Origin: a virus
Length of the DNA: 37,074 nucleotides
IMG/VR virus record: IMGVR_UViG_3300025087_000206
Span: 1-37,074 of that record
Reading direction: 5' to 3' (one strand)
Part shown: positions 1 to 6,125 of the stretch, piece after piece
How the letters are laid out: every line of letters starts with the position of its first letter
Position numbering within the stretch: position 1 is the first letter of the stretch
The notes under the pieces: generated by a model
Databases searched by the model: none
Seen by the model: the letters and a program-made list of their open reading frames with translations, nothing else
Told to the model about the DNA's origin: nothing
Program-made: the position numbers and the translations under genes

Positions 1-690
1 CGTCACACCCAGGCGGCGCTGATCATCGGGCGGTATTGGCTGGCAGCGCTGGGAGTGACGAACCTGATCGAGGGCAACCATGATGAACGGCCGGGGAAGG
101 CGATCCTGGCGTATAACCAGGTGGAGGCTTATGGGCTAAGGCCGGCGGATCAACTGGAGGGCTGGCCGGTGTTCAGCGTGCCCTACCTGCTGGGATTGGA
201 CAGCCTGAAGATCAATTATGCGTCCCCATATCCGGACGCGGAGGTGTGGATCAATCCAGAGGTGCGCCTGATCCATGGGGAGATCGTGCGGGGCAAATCG
301 TTGGCCACAGCCAGCGCAGTGCTGGAGCAGTCCAACCACACGACGGTCTTCGGGCATATCCACCGGGCGGAAACGGCCAGCAAGCGGGTGCGGGCAGATG
401 GCGGAGGCTGGAAGGAGATCACGGCGTTCTGCCCAGGATGCGCCTGCCACGTGGATGGACGGGTGCCTGGGTCCAAACAATCAGCGAATTGGAACCAGGG
501 GCTGGGAGTCGTGACCTACTCGGATGAGGGATTTCACTCGGTAGAGCGGGTGAAGATCGTGGACGGAAGGGCGATCTATGCCGGGCAGGTGATCGAGGCC
601 AGGGACCGAGCTGAGGAAATGGCTGAGCTGGTGCACGAGAGCCTGCGGAAGATCGATGATTGGAGAAAAGAGAACGTGCTGATCGGATGA
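1..690 (+). CDS. Metallophosphoesterase, C-terminal part (gene continues from the window end)
   Basis: This is the 3' part of a calcineurin-like metallophosphoesterase. The reading frame is open from base 1, and the N-terminal part lies at 36216-37074. Visible metal-site motifs are GNHDE (about residues 24-28 of this part), LIHGE and FGHIHR, following the D-x-H and GDxxD motifs of the other part. A short Cys-rich stretch (CPGCAC) follows. Joined across the circle the protein is about 472 aa. Family members hydrolyse phosphodiesters or phosphomonoesters; the substrate here is unknown. A hairpin terminator lies just after the stop, and the last 115 bases overlap the tail of the convergent recombinase gene. 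The first four bases (codons reading R-H) differ from the matching window end (N-N), so they may be a variant or assembly edge. Confidence 0.85.
   Translation, partial: RHTQAALIIGRYWLAALGVTNLIEGNHDERPGKAILAYNQVEAYGLRPADQLEGWPVFSVPYLLGLDSLKINYASPYPDAEVWINPEVRLIHGEIVRGKSLATASAVLEQSNHTTVFGHIHRAETASKRVRADGGGWKEITAFCPGCACHVDGRVPGSKQSANWNQGLGVVTYSDEGFHSVERVKIVDGRAIYAGQVIEARDRAEEMAELVHESLRKIDDWRKENVLIG
5..130. repeat. Terminal direct repeat, left copy
   Basis: These 126 bases are identical to 36949-37074. The repeat lies inside one gene whose frame is preserved across the join. This is the normal sign of a circular or circularly permuted genome assembled past its starting point, not of a biological long terminal repeat. 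The identity stops at base 5; bases 1-4 differ from 36945-36948. Confidence 0.95.
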
Positions 691-2345
691 GGGAGGGGAA
701 AAGCCCGGTGGGCGAGGCCGGGCCTTTCCAGGAGAAGAGGGGAGGTTGCCAGAAATTGGGAGGTTTCGGGCGGAAAAACGAGAGGATGTGAGAATTTATG
801 TCTATGGGTGGCGTCCCCGTGGGGGCACTGATCATAGGCATAAGGATCGTAGTACACGATCTCGCCTCGCAGGATGTCCTTGCTACCAACAGCAAGGACT
901 TTTGCTATTAATGAGGCGTAGATGGCGTGCAGCTCGTCGGGGGCGGCGTGTTTGATCAGATAGATGAGTTTGGCTGACATTTTGTTGATGTCAATAGCAG
1001 GGTCAAGCGCCGGGGGGTGGTCGATGATGCGTTGGAGGGTTTGGAGCTGCAGGGAGATCTCGGTGCGGCGGTCTTCCATTTTGGAGAGGGCAGCAAGCAT
1101 GGCGCTGGTGTGGCCTTTCTCGGCGATGGCGTTGACCAGGTTGGCTATCTTGTGATCCAGGGCAGCGATCTCCTGGGTGAGCTGGGCATGGACGGCGCGG
1201 TATTGGTCGGGGGCGGCGGTCTGGAGCTCGAGGATGCGCTGGTGGATTGAGGCGAGATTTTCAGGGATGAGGATGTATTCGATGAGGGTGTCGAGCACGC
1301 ACTGTTCGAGGAGCTGCTGGGGGATCATCTTGACGGTGCAGCCGGCATTTCGTTTGGCGTTGGAGCAGGCGTAATAGGTGTAGGTCTTTTTGGATTTGCG
1401 CGAGCTGATCACATGGCCATTGAGAGGGGCGCCGCATTCGTTGCAGTAAGCCAGTCCGGAGAGCACAAAGTTTTGGCCAGTACGGCGCGGGTGGGCCGGG
1501 TTGTCTGTTCCAGCGAGCGGAGATTGGCGGTTGGTGCGGTTCATTTGCTGTACTTTATTCCATGCCTGCAGATCGATGATCGGGTCACAGTAGTTTTCGA
1601 GGGTCTTTCCTCCAAATTCGAGGATGCCGATATAGAGTTTATTACGGAAGAAAGTGGAATAGGAATTTTTGCTGCCGAATAGACGAGTTTCCTGGTTGAT
1701 GTGTTTGTAGGATGCACCAGCAGCGCGCATGTGCCAGGCTTTCTGGATGAGGGGGATGAGGTCAGGATCGGGAACCCAGCGGTGGACGATGTGACGGGTG
1801 CCATCACGGCGGGAGCCGAGATCGAGCTCCTGGCGGATGAAGCCGGTTGGCGGTGTGCCGCCTAAAGCGCCGTGCTGATCAGCGATGTAGTGCAGGCCGC
1901 GCTTGACCTCTTTGCGGAGTTCGACCAGGCGGCGGTTGTTGGCCCAGTCGATGGCGGCCTCAAAAAAGCGGCCATCCAGGCCAGCGGGAATGGGATCGGT
2001 GATGGAGTAGATCTCATAACCCTGGCGGCGCAGATCGGCTTTGAAGTATTGGGAGTCGTCGATGTCGCGGCTGAAGCGGGCGTAGGACCAGAGGATGATG
2101 CCGGTCTCCTGACAGTTGGGGGTTTGAAAGTGGCGCAGCATGTCGAAGAATGCTGTGCGCCCAATGGTGGTGCTCCCGGTGCGAGCTTCGTCAGTGTAGG
2201 CCTGGGCGAGGATGAAGCCATGGTCAGCGCACCAGGCCTGAATGTGGCTGAGCTGCTGGGGGATGGAGAGATCCTGATCATCCCCACCTGAATCACGCAG
2301 ATAAGCAACCAGGCGGGATCCTGCGGGAAATGGGAGTTCGGTCAT
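576..2345 (-). CDS. Large serine recombinase (phage integrase)
   Basis: This 589-aa protein is a large serine recombinase that would integrate and excise the phage at att sites. The N-terminal resolvase domain has the YLRDSG motif with S19 as likely nucleophile, and the arginine-rich YARFSRD helix. A recombinase domain follows, then a zinc ribbon (CNECG near residue 300, with paired Cys about 25 residues later) and a coiled-coil segment (about residues 380-440), the usual order for this family. The C-terminal 40-50 residues look low in complexity and are read from DNA that also encodes a terminator and the end of the metallophosphoesterase gene, so the tail may have been gained by loss of an earlier stop. 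It starts 4 bases after the small upstream gene with no clear ribosome site of its own, implying translational coupling. Confidence 0.93.
   Translation of the reverse strand: MTELPFPAGSRLVAYLRDSGGDDQDLSIPQQLSHIQAWCADHGFILAQAYTDEARTGSTTIGRTAFFDMLRHFQTPNCQETGIILWSYARFSRDIDDSQYFKADLRRQGYEIYSITDPIPAGLDGRFFEAAIDWANNRRLVELRKEVKRGLHYIADQHGALGGTPPTGFIRQELDLGSRRDGTRHIVHRWVPDPDLIPLIQKAWHMRAAGASYKHINQETRLFGSKNSYSTFFRNKLYIGILEFGGKTLENYCDPIIDLQAWNKVQQMNRTNRQSPLAGTDNPAHPRRTGQNFVLSGLAYCNECGAPLNGHVISSRKSKKTYTYYACSNAKRNAGCTVKMIPQQLLEQCVLDTLIEYILIPENLASIHQRILELQTAAPDQYRAVHAQLTQEIAALDHKIANLVNAIAEKGHTSAMLAALSKMEDRRTEISLQLQTLQRIIDHPPALDPAIDINKMSAKLIYLIKHAAPDELHAIYASLIAKVLAVGSKDILRGEIVYYDPYAYDQCPHGDATHRHKFSHPLVFPPETSQFLATSPLLLERPGLAHRAFPLPHPISTFSFLQSSIFRRLSCTSSAISSARSLASITCPA
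699..727. terminator. Bidirectional intrinsic terminator
   Basis: A 6-bp GC stem (GCCCGG at 703-708, CCGGGC at 718-723) has an A run on the left and a T run on the right. It lies 9 bases after the metallophosphoesterase stop and can end that transcript. On the minus strand the same hairpin falls inside the last part of the recombinase reading frame. Confidence 0.6.
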
Positions 2346-2349
2346 AGCT

Positions 2350-2535
2350 TTATTTTATAGTTTTTCTACGGAGTCCGGTGGTTTTTGGAGCGGTGAGTTT
2401 TAGATAGAGCGGCAGATGTTGTTGAAGGCGGACGATGAGCAACGGGCGGAGATGGGCTGGGCATTGGTTGAAGATATCGAGCCATTCTTTATACTGATCT
2501 GTGAAGATGATCTGATCATCTTTTTTGCAGGTCAT
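2350..2535 (-). CDS. Small protein, QYxEWxxIFxxCP family, upstream of recombinase
   Basis: This 61-aa protein has no recognised family. The start at 2535 is chosen because a strong ribosome site (AGGGAGGG) lies 6-7 bases upstream; an upstream in-frame ATG at 2559 lacks one. Residues about 14-37 (QYKEWLDIFNQCPAHL) resemble residues 20-35 of the 56-aa protein at 16401-16571 (QYAEWMAIFEGCPEEL), so the two are paralogues. The C-terminus is basic (GLRRKTIK). It is the first gene of a two-gene unit with the serine recombinase. A role as a recombination directionality factor or regulator is possible from position only; nothing in the sequence proves it. Confidence 0.7.
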   Translation of the reverse strand: MTCKKDDQIIFTDQYKEWLDIFNQCPAHLRPLLIVRLQQHLPLYLKLTAPKTTGLRRKTIK

Positions 2536-2570
2536 GCGTAACCCTCCCTGGGCAAACAATAGGGGAGGTT

Positions 2571-2599
2571 ATTATAGAACAGTTGTTCTTGTAATGCAA
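2571..2599 (-). promoter_or_regulatory. Promoter of small gene-recombinase operon
   Basis: On the minus strand, -35 TTGCAT (2599-2594) and -10 TATAAT (2576-2571) are separated by exactly 17 bases. The -35 box is the same TTGCAT seen at three other promoters here (2774, 16127, 16683). The spacer carries a LexA-like palindrome. Confidence 0.75.
2577..2588. promoter_or_regulatory. Putative SOS (LexA) box in the recombinase promoter
   Basis: GAACAGTTGTTC fits the GAAC-N4-GTTC core of Gram-positive-type LexA sites and sits between the -35 and -10 boxes of the recombinase promoter, a position where a bound repressor blocks polymerase. It would tie recombinase expression to DNA damage. LexA itself would be supplied by the host; no LexA gene is in the window. 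Confidence 0.55.
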
Positions 2600-2679
2600 G
2601 GATATTCAGGGGTTTGTCAAGTGTTGGGGTGCGAGGTTGGTCTGGTAATTAACCCTCAACTAATGTAGAATTTAGATGT

Positions 2680-2748
2680 GTGGGCCCGCCAGGTGGTAAA
2701 GAGGCCTCCAAAACCAACTTTATGGGGTTCAATTCCCCACGGGTCCAC
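2680..2748 (+). tRNA. tRNA-like element, Trp(CCA)-like loop, reduced D-arm
   Basis: The acceptor stem is GGGCCCG/CGGGTCC (2682-2688 with 2740-2746, one G-U), extendable to 9 bp. The T-arm is a perfect TGGGG/CCCCA stem with loop TTCAATT, followed by A and CCG where mature tRNAs have discriminator and CCA. The middle is abnormal: only 34 bases, with a possible 2-bp D-arm (CC-AGGT-GG). The anticodon-like arm has stem TAAAG/CTTTA and loop CTCCAAA, with U33 and anticodon CCA in place, but its lower stem is interrupted. It is either a minimal or decayed phage tRNA, or a tRNA mimic. A possible -10 (TAGAAT, 2666-2671) would start transcription right at its 5' end. Transfer RNA function is uncertain. 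Confidence 0.5.
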
Positions 2749-2773
2749 CGGTCGGTTTAGAACGCCAGTCCTA

Positions 2774-2802
2774 TTGCATTACCAGTCTATTTGTGCTATG
2801 AT
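2774..2802 (+). promoter_or_regulatory. Promoter of predicted small RNA 1
   Basis: TTGCAT (2774-2779), 17-base spacer, TATGAT (2797-2802). It lies 26 bases after the tRNA-like element and points at the antisense small RNA. The -35 and the spacing are identical to those of the promoters at 16127 and 16683. Confidence 0.7.
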
Positions 2803-2808
2803 TTTTAT

Positions 2809-2906
2809 GGAGACCTCTTTACCAAGACTTGGTAAAGTTGGAATTGACAAACAAGCCCGCCTTGTCCCTGTCGGCCCCGCCCCTTTCCCAGGGGCGGTGT
2901 GCTTTT
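2809..2906 (+). ncRNA. Predicted small RNA 1, antisense to the tRNA-like element
   Basis: The expected start, 7 bases after the -10 box, begins GGAGACCTCTTTACCA (2809-2824). This is the reverse complement of 2694-2709 in the tRNA-like element, with 15 of 16 bases matching. Next comes a perfect 10-bp palindrome CTTTACCAAG/CTTGGTAAAG around 2827, then TAAAGTTGG (2833-2841), which is complementary to 2714-2722 of the same element. The RNA would end at a GC hairpin (2877-2897) and T run (2903-2906), giving about 98 nt. No credible protein is encoded. It is predicted from promoter, pairing and terminator only. Confidence 0.55.
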
Positions 2907-2927
2907 AAGGGGGCGGCAGGGACAAGG
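2860..2927. terminator. Nested inverted repeat, likely two-way terminator
   Basis: Outer arms CCTTGTCCCTG (2860-2870) and CAGGGACAAGG (2917-2927) are perfect and extend inward to about 17 of 19 pairs. They enclose an inner hairpin CCGCCCCT/AGGGGCGG (2877-2897) followed by CTTTT. It lies between convergent units: small RNA 1 on the plus strand and the lipoprotein gene on the minus strand. A close relative of the inner part recurs at 16758-16790. Confidence 0.6.
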
Positions 2928-2943
2928 AGACCATGCAGGATAG

Positions 2944-3564
2944 TTATGGGTTGAGCAGTTTTTCTAATTCTTTGGTGGCGTTATCCAAATATGTGTTTAT
3001 ATTGGTCAAATTTTCAATTGCTTTTGGGATATAGGTTGCATCGATCAGTTCGACGCTGGACCAATAATTTTCAACGAATTCCTGTGTCTCCGGATAAAGT
3101 AATTCAACCCAATTGTGAAAGGAATTGAATTTCTCGGGGACATTGGGGTAATTGGCCATTTCTTCGGTAATGGTGAGCAACTGATCAAATAAGGCTGCCA
3201 GGTCGAATTTCCATTGGGTGTCGAATATGATGGTTGGATCAGCTTCCGCCTGCCGGTTCATGGCTAAGAATTCTGTCATCAGGGTGCTAAATTCAGTGAG
3301 AAATTCCTGATAGGTGTTTTTGTAGAGTATCTCATCGTAGGTCAGGCCAGTTCTGGTCGGCGTTGGTGTCTTTGTTGGTTTTGGAGTGGGTGTGGAAGTG
3401 GGCATGGGTGTGGGGGTGTCTGTGGGGGGAAGAGGAGTGCTGGTAGGTTTTGCGGCTTCGGTGAGGACGATGGCGGTTTGGATCTGATCCTCTTTGGGGA
3501 CTGAACTGCAGGCAGATAGAAACACAATAACAGCCAGTATAAGCCAAATTGTTTTTTTCATCAT
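2944..3564 (-). CDS. Secreted lipoprotein with Pro/Thr linker
   Basis: This 206-aa protein has a lipoprotein signal (basic start, hydrophobic stretch, lipobox LSAC with Cys near residue 19). A Pro/Thr linker of about 35 residues (repeated TPTP, PTKTP units) is followed by a mostly helical domain of about 130 residues of no recognised family. It should be exported and anchored on the outer face of the membrane. The second ATG (3561) is better spaced from the GGAGG ribosome site than the first. It is transcribed from the prophage-repressor side on the minus strand, like lysogenic-conversion cargo, so a host-surface role (for example superinfection exclusion) is possible but unproven. Confidence 0.8.
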   Translation of the reverse strand: MMKKTIWLILAVIVFLSACSSVPKEDQIQTAIVLTEAAKPTSTPLPPTDTPTPMPTSTPTPKPTKTPTPTRTGLTYDEILYKNTYQEFLTEFSTLMTEFLAMNRQAEADPTIIFDTQWKFDLAALFDQLLTITEEMANYPNVPEKFNSFHNWVELLYPETQEFVENYWSSVELIDATYIPKAIENLTNINTYLDNATKELEKLLNP

Positions 3565-3603
3565 TCTCCTCCTCTGGCTTGATCAGCCAGGTGGTCCGAG
3601 TAG

Positions 3604-3954
3604 TTATTTCCTCTTCTGTTCTCTCTTGATGCGCTCGAGTTCAAAGCGGGCGAGTTCCAGCAGGCGCTGGCGCTCTTCGTCGCTGGCGGCCTGGCGGAAG
3701 ATGTGCTCCCATTCGTCCAGCAAGGGGACGTTCTCAGGTTTGGGGGGCAGCAGGCCGGCAGCACGGAAGACGATCTCAGGGGGATATCCCAGGGCTTTGG
3801 CAATCTGGATCAGAGCCTCTGGCCCGGCGTTCTGTTTATGATTAAGGATGCGGGAAAGATATCCAGAATGAATACCACCGCGGATAGCTATCTCATTTGC
3901 CACCCAGCCGCGCTGTTTTAACTCTTCTTCCAACCATTCCGCAAAATCTGACAT
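3604..3954 (-). CDS. Cro/CI-type helix-turn-helix repressor
   Basis: This 116-aa protein has an XRE-type helix-turn-helix at about residues 15-60 (VANEIAIRGGIHSGYLSRIL, then PEALIQIAKALG) and a charged helical C-terminal part ending in a basic tail. There is no peptidase domain, so it is not a self-cleaving lambda CI. It is divergent from the early operon and separated from it by 129 bases with repeated AATACT-type sites, the standard lysogeny switch layout. It likely represses the early promoter at 4009-4037 and may control itself. The lipoprotein gene lies 39 bases downstream on the same strand. Confidence 0.85.
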   Translation of the reverse strand: MSDFAEWLEEELKQRGWVANEIAIRGGIHSGYLSRILNHKQNAGPEALIQIAKALGYPPEIVFRAAGLLPPKPENVPLLDEWEHIFRQAASDEERQRLLELARFELERIKREQKRK

Positions 3955-3958
3955 CTAT

Positions 3959-4035
3959 CAGTATTGTATATATTTTCATACTCATAAGTATTAGCAAAAA
4001 ATTCGCTATTGACAGATAACCAACAATACTGTATA
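3959..4035. promoter_or_regulatory. Operator cluster between repressor and early operon
   Basis: Three related sites are visible: CAGTATTGT at 3959-3967, its exact inverse ACAATACTG at 4023-4031, and the perfect dyad ATACT-CATA-AGTAT at 3978-3991. The right site overlaps the -10 region of the early promoter and the left site lies at the repressor start codon, so repressor binding could shut off both directions. Confidence 0.6.
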
Positions 4036-4037
4036 AA
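4009..4037 (+). promoter_or_regulatory. Early rightward promoter
   Basis: TTGACA (4009-4014), 17-base spacer, TATAAA (4032-4037): a near-consensus sigma70-type promoter. The -10 box overlaps an AATACTGTAT operator site. It would drive the plus-strand early genes from 4084. Confidence 0.8.
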
Positions 4038-4083
4038 CGTATAAAAGTGAATTTTAATTTCACATTTATTAGGAGGATACAAG

Positions 4084-4278
4084 TTGGACGAATTTGAAAC
4101 AAGGAATGTGGTACTGGACGGCAGGAGCGTGGAGATCATCGAGGGGGTGGTGGTGGAGCGCGGGCTGGGTGTGCGGGGGTTTTCGGCGGCTTTGCGGATG
4201 ATCGTGCGCGAGTGGCAGGAACAGCAATCAGCCAGGGACACATTTGAGCCGAGCATAGCACAGGCCAGCGGGGAATAG
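4084..4278 (+). CDS. Small putative ribbon-helix-helix DNA-binding protein
   Basis: This 64-aa protein is the first gene of the early operon. The start is TTG, chosen because AGGAGG (4071-4076) lies 7 bases before it and no ATG fits. The segment VVLDGRSVEIIEGVVVERGLG followed by GFSAALRMIVREW resembles the strand-helix-helix plan of Arc/MetJ-type proteins. It occupies the Cro position opposite the repressor, so it could be an early regulator. The family assignment is by eye. Confidence 0.6.
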   Translation: MDEFETRNVVLDGRSVEIIEGVVVERGLGVRGFSAALRMIVREWQEQQSARDTFEPSIAQASGE

Positions 4279-4286
4279 GAATTTCT

Positions 4287-4526
4287 GTGGCCATCAGACT
4301 GGGAAAGAAGCGAGCGCAGCCGCAACGCGGCGGGATGGTGCTGAGCGTGTTCGAGTACCGCCGCCACACGGTGTTCCTGATCCATTCAGAGAAGGCCGGC
4401 AGCTGGTACGGCGAGGTGCTGGATGGCCAGCGCACGATGGACGTCACCGGGGTGCATAAGCAGCGGGGGAAAGCGGAAGGACAGGCGAAGAGATTGATCG
4501 ACCGCTTATTGGAGAAAAGCAAATGA
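4287..4526 (+). CDS. Small basic protein of unknown function
   Basis: This 79-aa protein starts with GTG (AGGA ribosome site 6 bases before). It is rich in Lys and Arg (MAIRLGKKRAQPQRGG start, KRLIDRLLEKSK end), with a central beta-like stretch (VFEYRRHTVFLIH) and GSWYGEVLDG. I do not recognise a family. The stop overlaps the ATG of the next gene (ATGA), so the two are co-translated. Confidence 0.65.
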   Translation: MAIRLGKKRAQPQRGGMVLSVFEYRRHTVFLIHSEKAGSWYGEVLDGQRTMDVTGVHKQRGKAEGQAKRLIDRLLEKSK

Positions 4527-4792
4527 TAGAAAAAATATGGTGGTTCGTAAAACGGGCGGCCGCGATGGCGCTGATCGGGATCTGCATGTTGTTCCTGTTC
4601 AATGTGGCCGTGCAGGTGGGCCAGGCGAGTGATCCGTTGGCGGCGACGATCGAGATAGCGCGGCCGGATCTGGATGGGCAGGCCTACACGGCCCAGGTGG
4701 TCAAGGGCGTGCTGGCAGGGGCAGCGGTGATGGCGATCATCCTGCTGGGGACGGCGTTTGCGCTGTTGAATGAGCATGGGAAGGAGGAATAG
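4523..4792 (+). CDS. Small membrane protein, two transmembrane helices
   Basis: This 89-aa protein has hydrophobic segments at about residues 11-33 and 62-83, joined by a polar loop (VGQASDPLAATIEIARPDLDG), with a charged tail HGKEE. It overlaps the preceding gene by 4 bases and sits in the early operon, where small membrane proteins often act on host physiology or exclusion. No family is recognised. Confidence 0.65.
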   Translation: MIEKIWWFVKRAAAMALIGICMLFLFNVAVQVGQASDPLAATIEIARPDLDGQAYTAQVVKGVLAGAAVMAIILLGTAFALLNEHGKEE

Positions 4793-4795
4793 AAG

Positions 4796-5119
4796 ATGGG
4801 AACGCGAGTTGTTAAGGTAAGTCCTAAATTGGTGATCGATGCTTTGTTGACCAGGGGCAACCAGATAAAACTAAAGCTCGGGGATGGCACTTATTATGTG
4901 GCGGAGTGCGAAGAGGGGCTCCCGGAAGAGGCGCGGCTGGTGGATATCCAGGTGGAACGCACGCTGGTGGGAGAGCCGGTCATGCTGGGGTTTGAGTTCG
5001 AATTTCCTGACCTGGAGGGGCATAGTGAGCTCACGGTCATCTTCCAGCAGGTTGTGGACTTTGAGAGCATTTACAACGTGGAGATCTACACCAAAGCCAG
5101 GGTCAAAGAGGCGGAATGA
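4796..5119 (+). CDS. Unknown early protein, 107 aa
   Basis: A soluble, acidic, beta-rich protein (FEFEFPDLEGHSELTVIF, VVDFESIYNVEIYTKARV) with no recognised domain. It has a GGAGG ribosome site (within aaggaggaat) and starts 3 bases after the preceding stop. The stop overlaps the next start (ATGATG), so it is part of the coupled early run. Confidence 0.65.
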   Translation: MGTRVVKVSPKLVIDALLTRGNQIKLKLGDGTYYVAECEEGLPEEARLVDIQVERTLVGEPVMLGFEFEFPDLEGHSELTVIFQQVVDFESIYNVEIYTKARVKEAE

Positions 5120-5313
5120 TGGCGATCTATTTCAGCGGGTACGCGCTGGTGAAGCATCCGGGATCCAGGATCAAGGCCTATTACGGAGAAGTGGTAGTCA
5201 GCCAGAGTGGAAAGCGCCGGCTGCACAGGAAATTCAACACGGCTCACCAGGCGATCAGCTATGCGACGCGGGTGACGGCGCGCTACAACGATATTTACCG
5301 GAGGCAGCGATGA
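5116..5313 (+). CDS. Small basic early protein, 65 aa
   Basis: A compact basic protein (KHPGSRIKAYYGEVVVSQSGKRRLHRKF, then a helical ATRVTARYNDIYRRQR tail). The composition fits nucleic-acid binding but no family is recognised. It overlaps the upstream gene by 4 bases and its TGA overlaps the next ATG. Confidence 0.6.
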   Translation: MMAIYFSGYALVKHPGSRIKAYYGEVVVSQSGKRRLHRKFNTAHQAISYATRVTARYNDIYRRQR

Positions 5314-5585
5314 GCGCTGAGACCAGAGCGACACCCCTGGGGCCATGGGATGCCAACCAGGCGGAGCTGGCAGAGTGGCATGACACCGAAGGCATCGGGG
5401 AAGACGAGCAGGCGATCCTGTTGCGGCTGGCCATGCTGGGCACGTCGGCGGTGAGCAACGCCTTGTGGAAACAGGGCTACTCAGCCGCCCTGATCGTTTT
5501 TGTGACCGTGCTGGAAGCGGCGTTCCAGGTGGGGCGCAGCATCGGCCAGCGGGAAAAGAAGGGAGCATATCCATGGGAACGATGA
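5310..5585 (+). CDS. Small early protein, 91 aa, one hydrophobic helix
   Basis: The ATG at 5310 overlaps the upstream stop. The protein begins MSAETRATPLGPWDANQAEL, has an acidic stretch (DTEGIGEDEQA) and a long apolar helix (SAALIVFVTVLEAAFQVG, about residues 58-76), and ends EKKGAYPWER. No family is recognised. A longer frame opening upstream from 4884 is not used because it runs through two other genes and lacks a ribosome site. Confidence 0.6.
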   Translation: MSAETRATPLGPWDANQAELAEWHDTEGIGEDEQAILLRLAMLGTSAVSNALWKQGYSAALIVFVTVLEAAFQVGRSIGQREKKGAYPWER

Positions 5586-5998
5586 ATGACGCCATGACCG
5601 AGGTATTGAGCAAAGAGCAGGACCGGCGAACGCAGATCCGGCTGCGCATGATCGCAAGGCGCAGGCTGGAAGAAACCGTGAGCGACCTGATCCGCGAATG
5701 GCTGTGGCGCGACGTCAAGATCGGGCTGCCCGAAGACGCCAAAGTGCGGGCGATCGCCCAGCCGGTGGTGCACGGCGTCACCACCTTCGATGTCTGGGTG
5801 CACATGCGCTCAGACCAGCCAGCCTTCGGGGTGCGGCTGATGAACACGGTCACGCTGGAGAACGGCCAGGTGATCGTCAAAGGGAAACAACTGCTCTGGC
5901 GCGGCTTCATGGGCGCCGAGCACGCCGATTATGGCGAGGACTTTTGGGGAGCAGCGCTGTACTCGGTCGGGACTAAGAGAAAGGCAGGGGAGCGGTGA
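5573..5998 (+). CDS. Unknown early protein, 141 aa
   Basis: The start at 5573 (MGTMNDAMTEVL) has GGGAG 8 bases upstream. The N-terminal half is helical and Arg-rich (RRTQIRLRMIARRRLEE). The C-terminal half looks like a beta-sandwich (TTFDVWVHMRSDQPAFGVRL, TLENGQVIVKGKQLLWRGF). No family is recognised. It overlaps the upstream gene by 13 bases and its stop overlaps a GTG start downstream. Confidence 0.65.
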   Translation: MGTMNDAMTEVLSKEQDRRTQIRLRMIARRRLEETVSDLIREWLWRDVKIGLPEDAKVRAIAQPVVHGVTTFDVWVHMRSDQPAFGVRLMNTVTLENGQVIVKGKQLLWRGFMGAEHADYGEDFWGAALYSVGTKRKAGER

Positions 5999-6108
5999 GC
6001 CGCTGGATTGCCAGGGGTTTGAGGCGATTTATGGCGGAAGCGATCCTGGTGGGCAGCCTGGGCCTGGGGATCGGTATCCTGATCGGAATTTTATTGGCAT
6101 TTGCCTAA
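5995..6108 (+). CDS. Very small membrane protein, 37 aa
   Basis: GTG start overlapping the upstream TGA (GTGA). A basic N-terminus (MSRWIARGLRRF) is followed by a single Gly/Ile/Leu-rich transmembrane helix (EAILVGSLGLGIGILIGILL). It fits the coupled layout of the operon. A GGGGAG site lies very close to the start. Short, so coding status is moderate. Confidence 0.5.
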   Translation: MSRWIARGLRRFMAEAILVGSLGLGIGILIGILLAFA

Positions 6109-6125
6109 AAAAAAAGGAGATAGAC

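Noticed and set aside
5-130. True terminal repeat such as a packaging redundancy
   Set aside because: It is short, lies inside one gene with the frame preserved, and looks like an assembly overlap of a circular map.
2678-2908. 76-aa open frame over the tRNA-like element and small RNA 1
   Set aside because: The DNA is explained by tRNA-like pairing, promoter boxes and terminator hairpins; the start has no ribosome site.
4884-5309. Upstream extension of the 91-aa gene
   Set aside because: It runs out of frame through two other well-supported genes; the ATG at 5310 overlapping the previous stop is the natural start.
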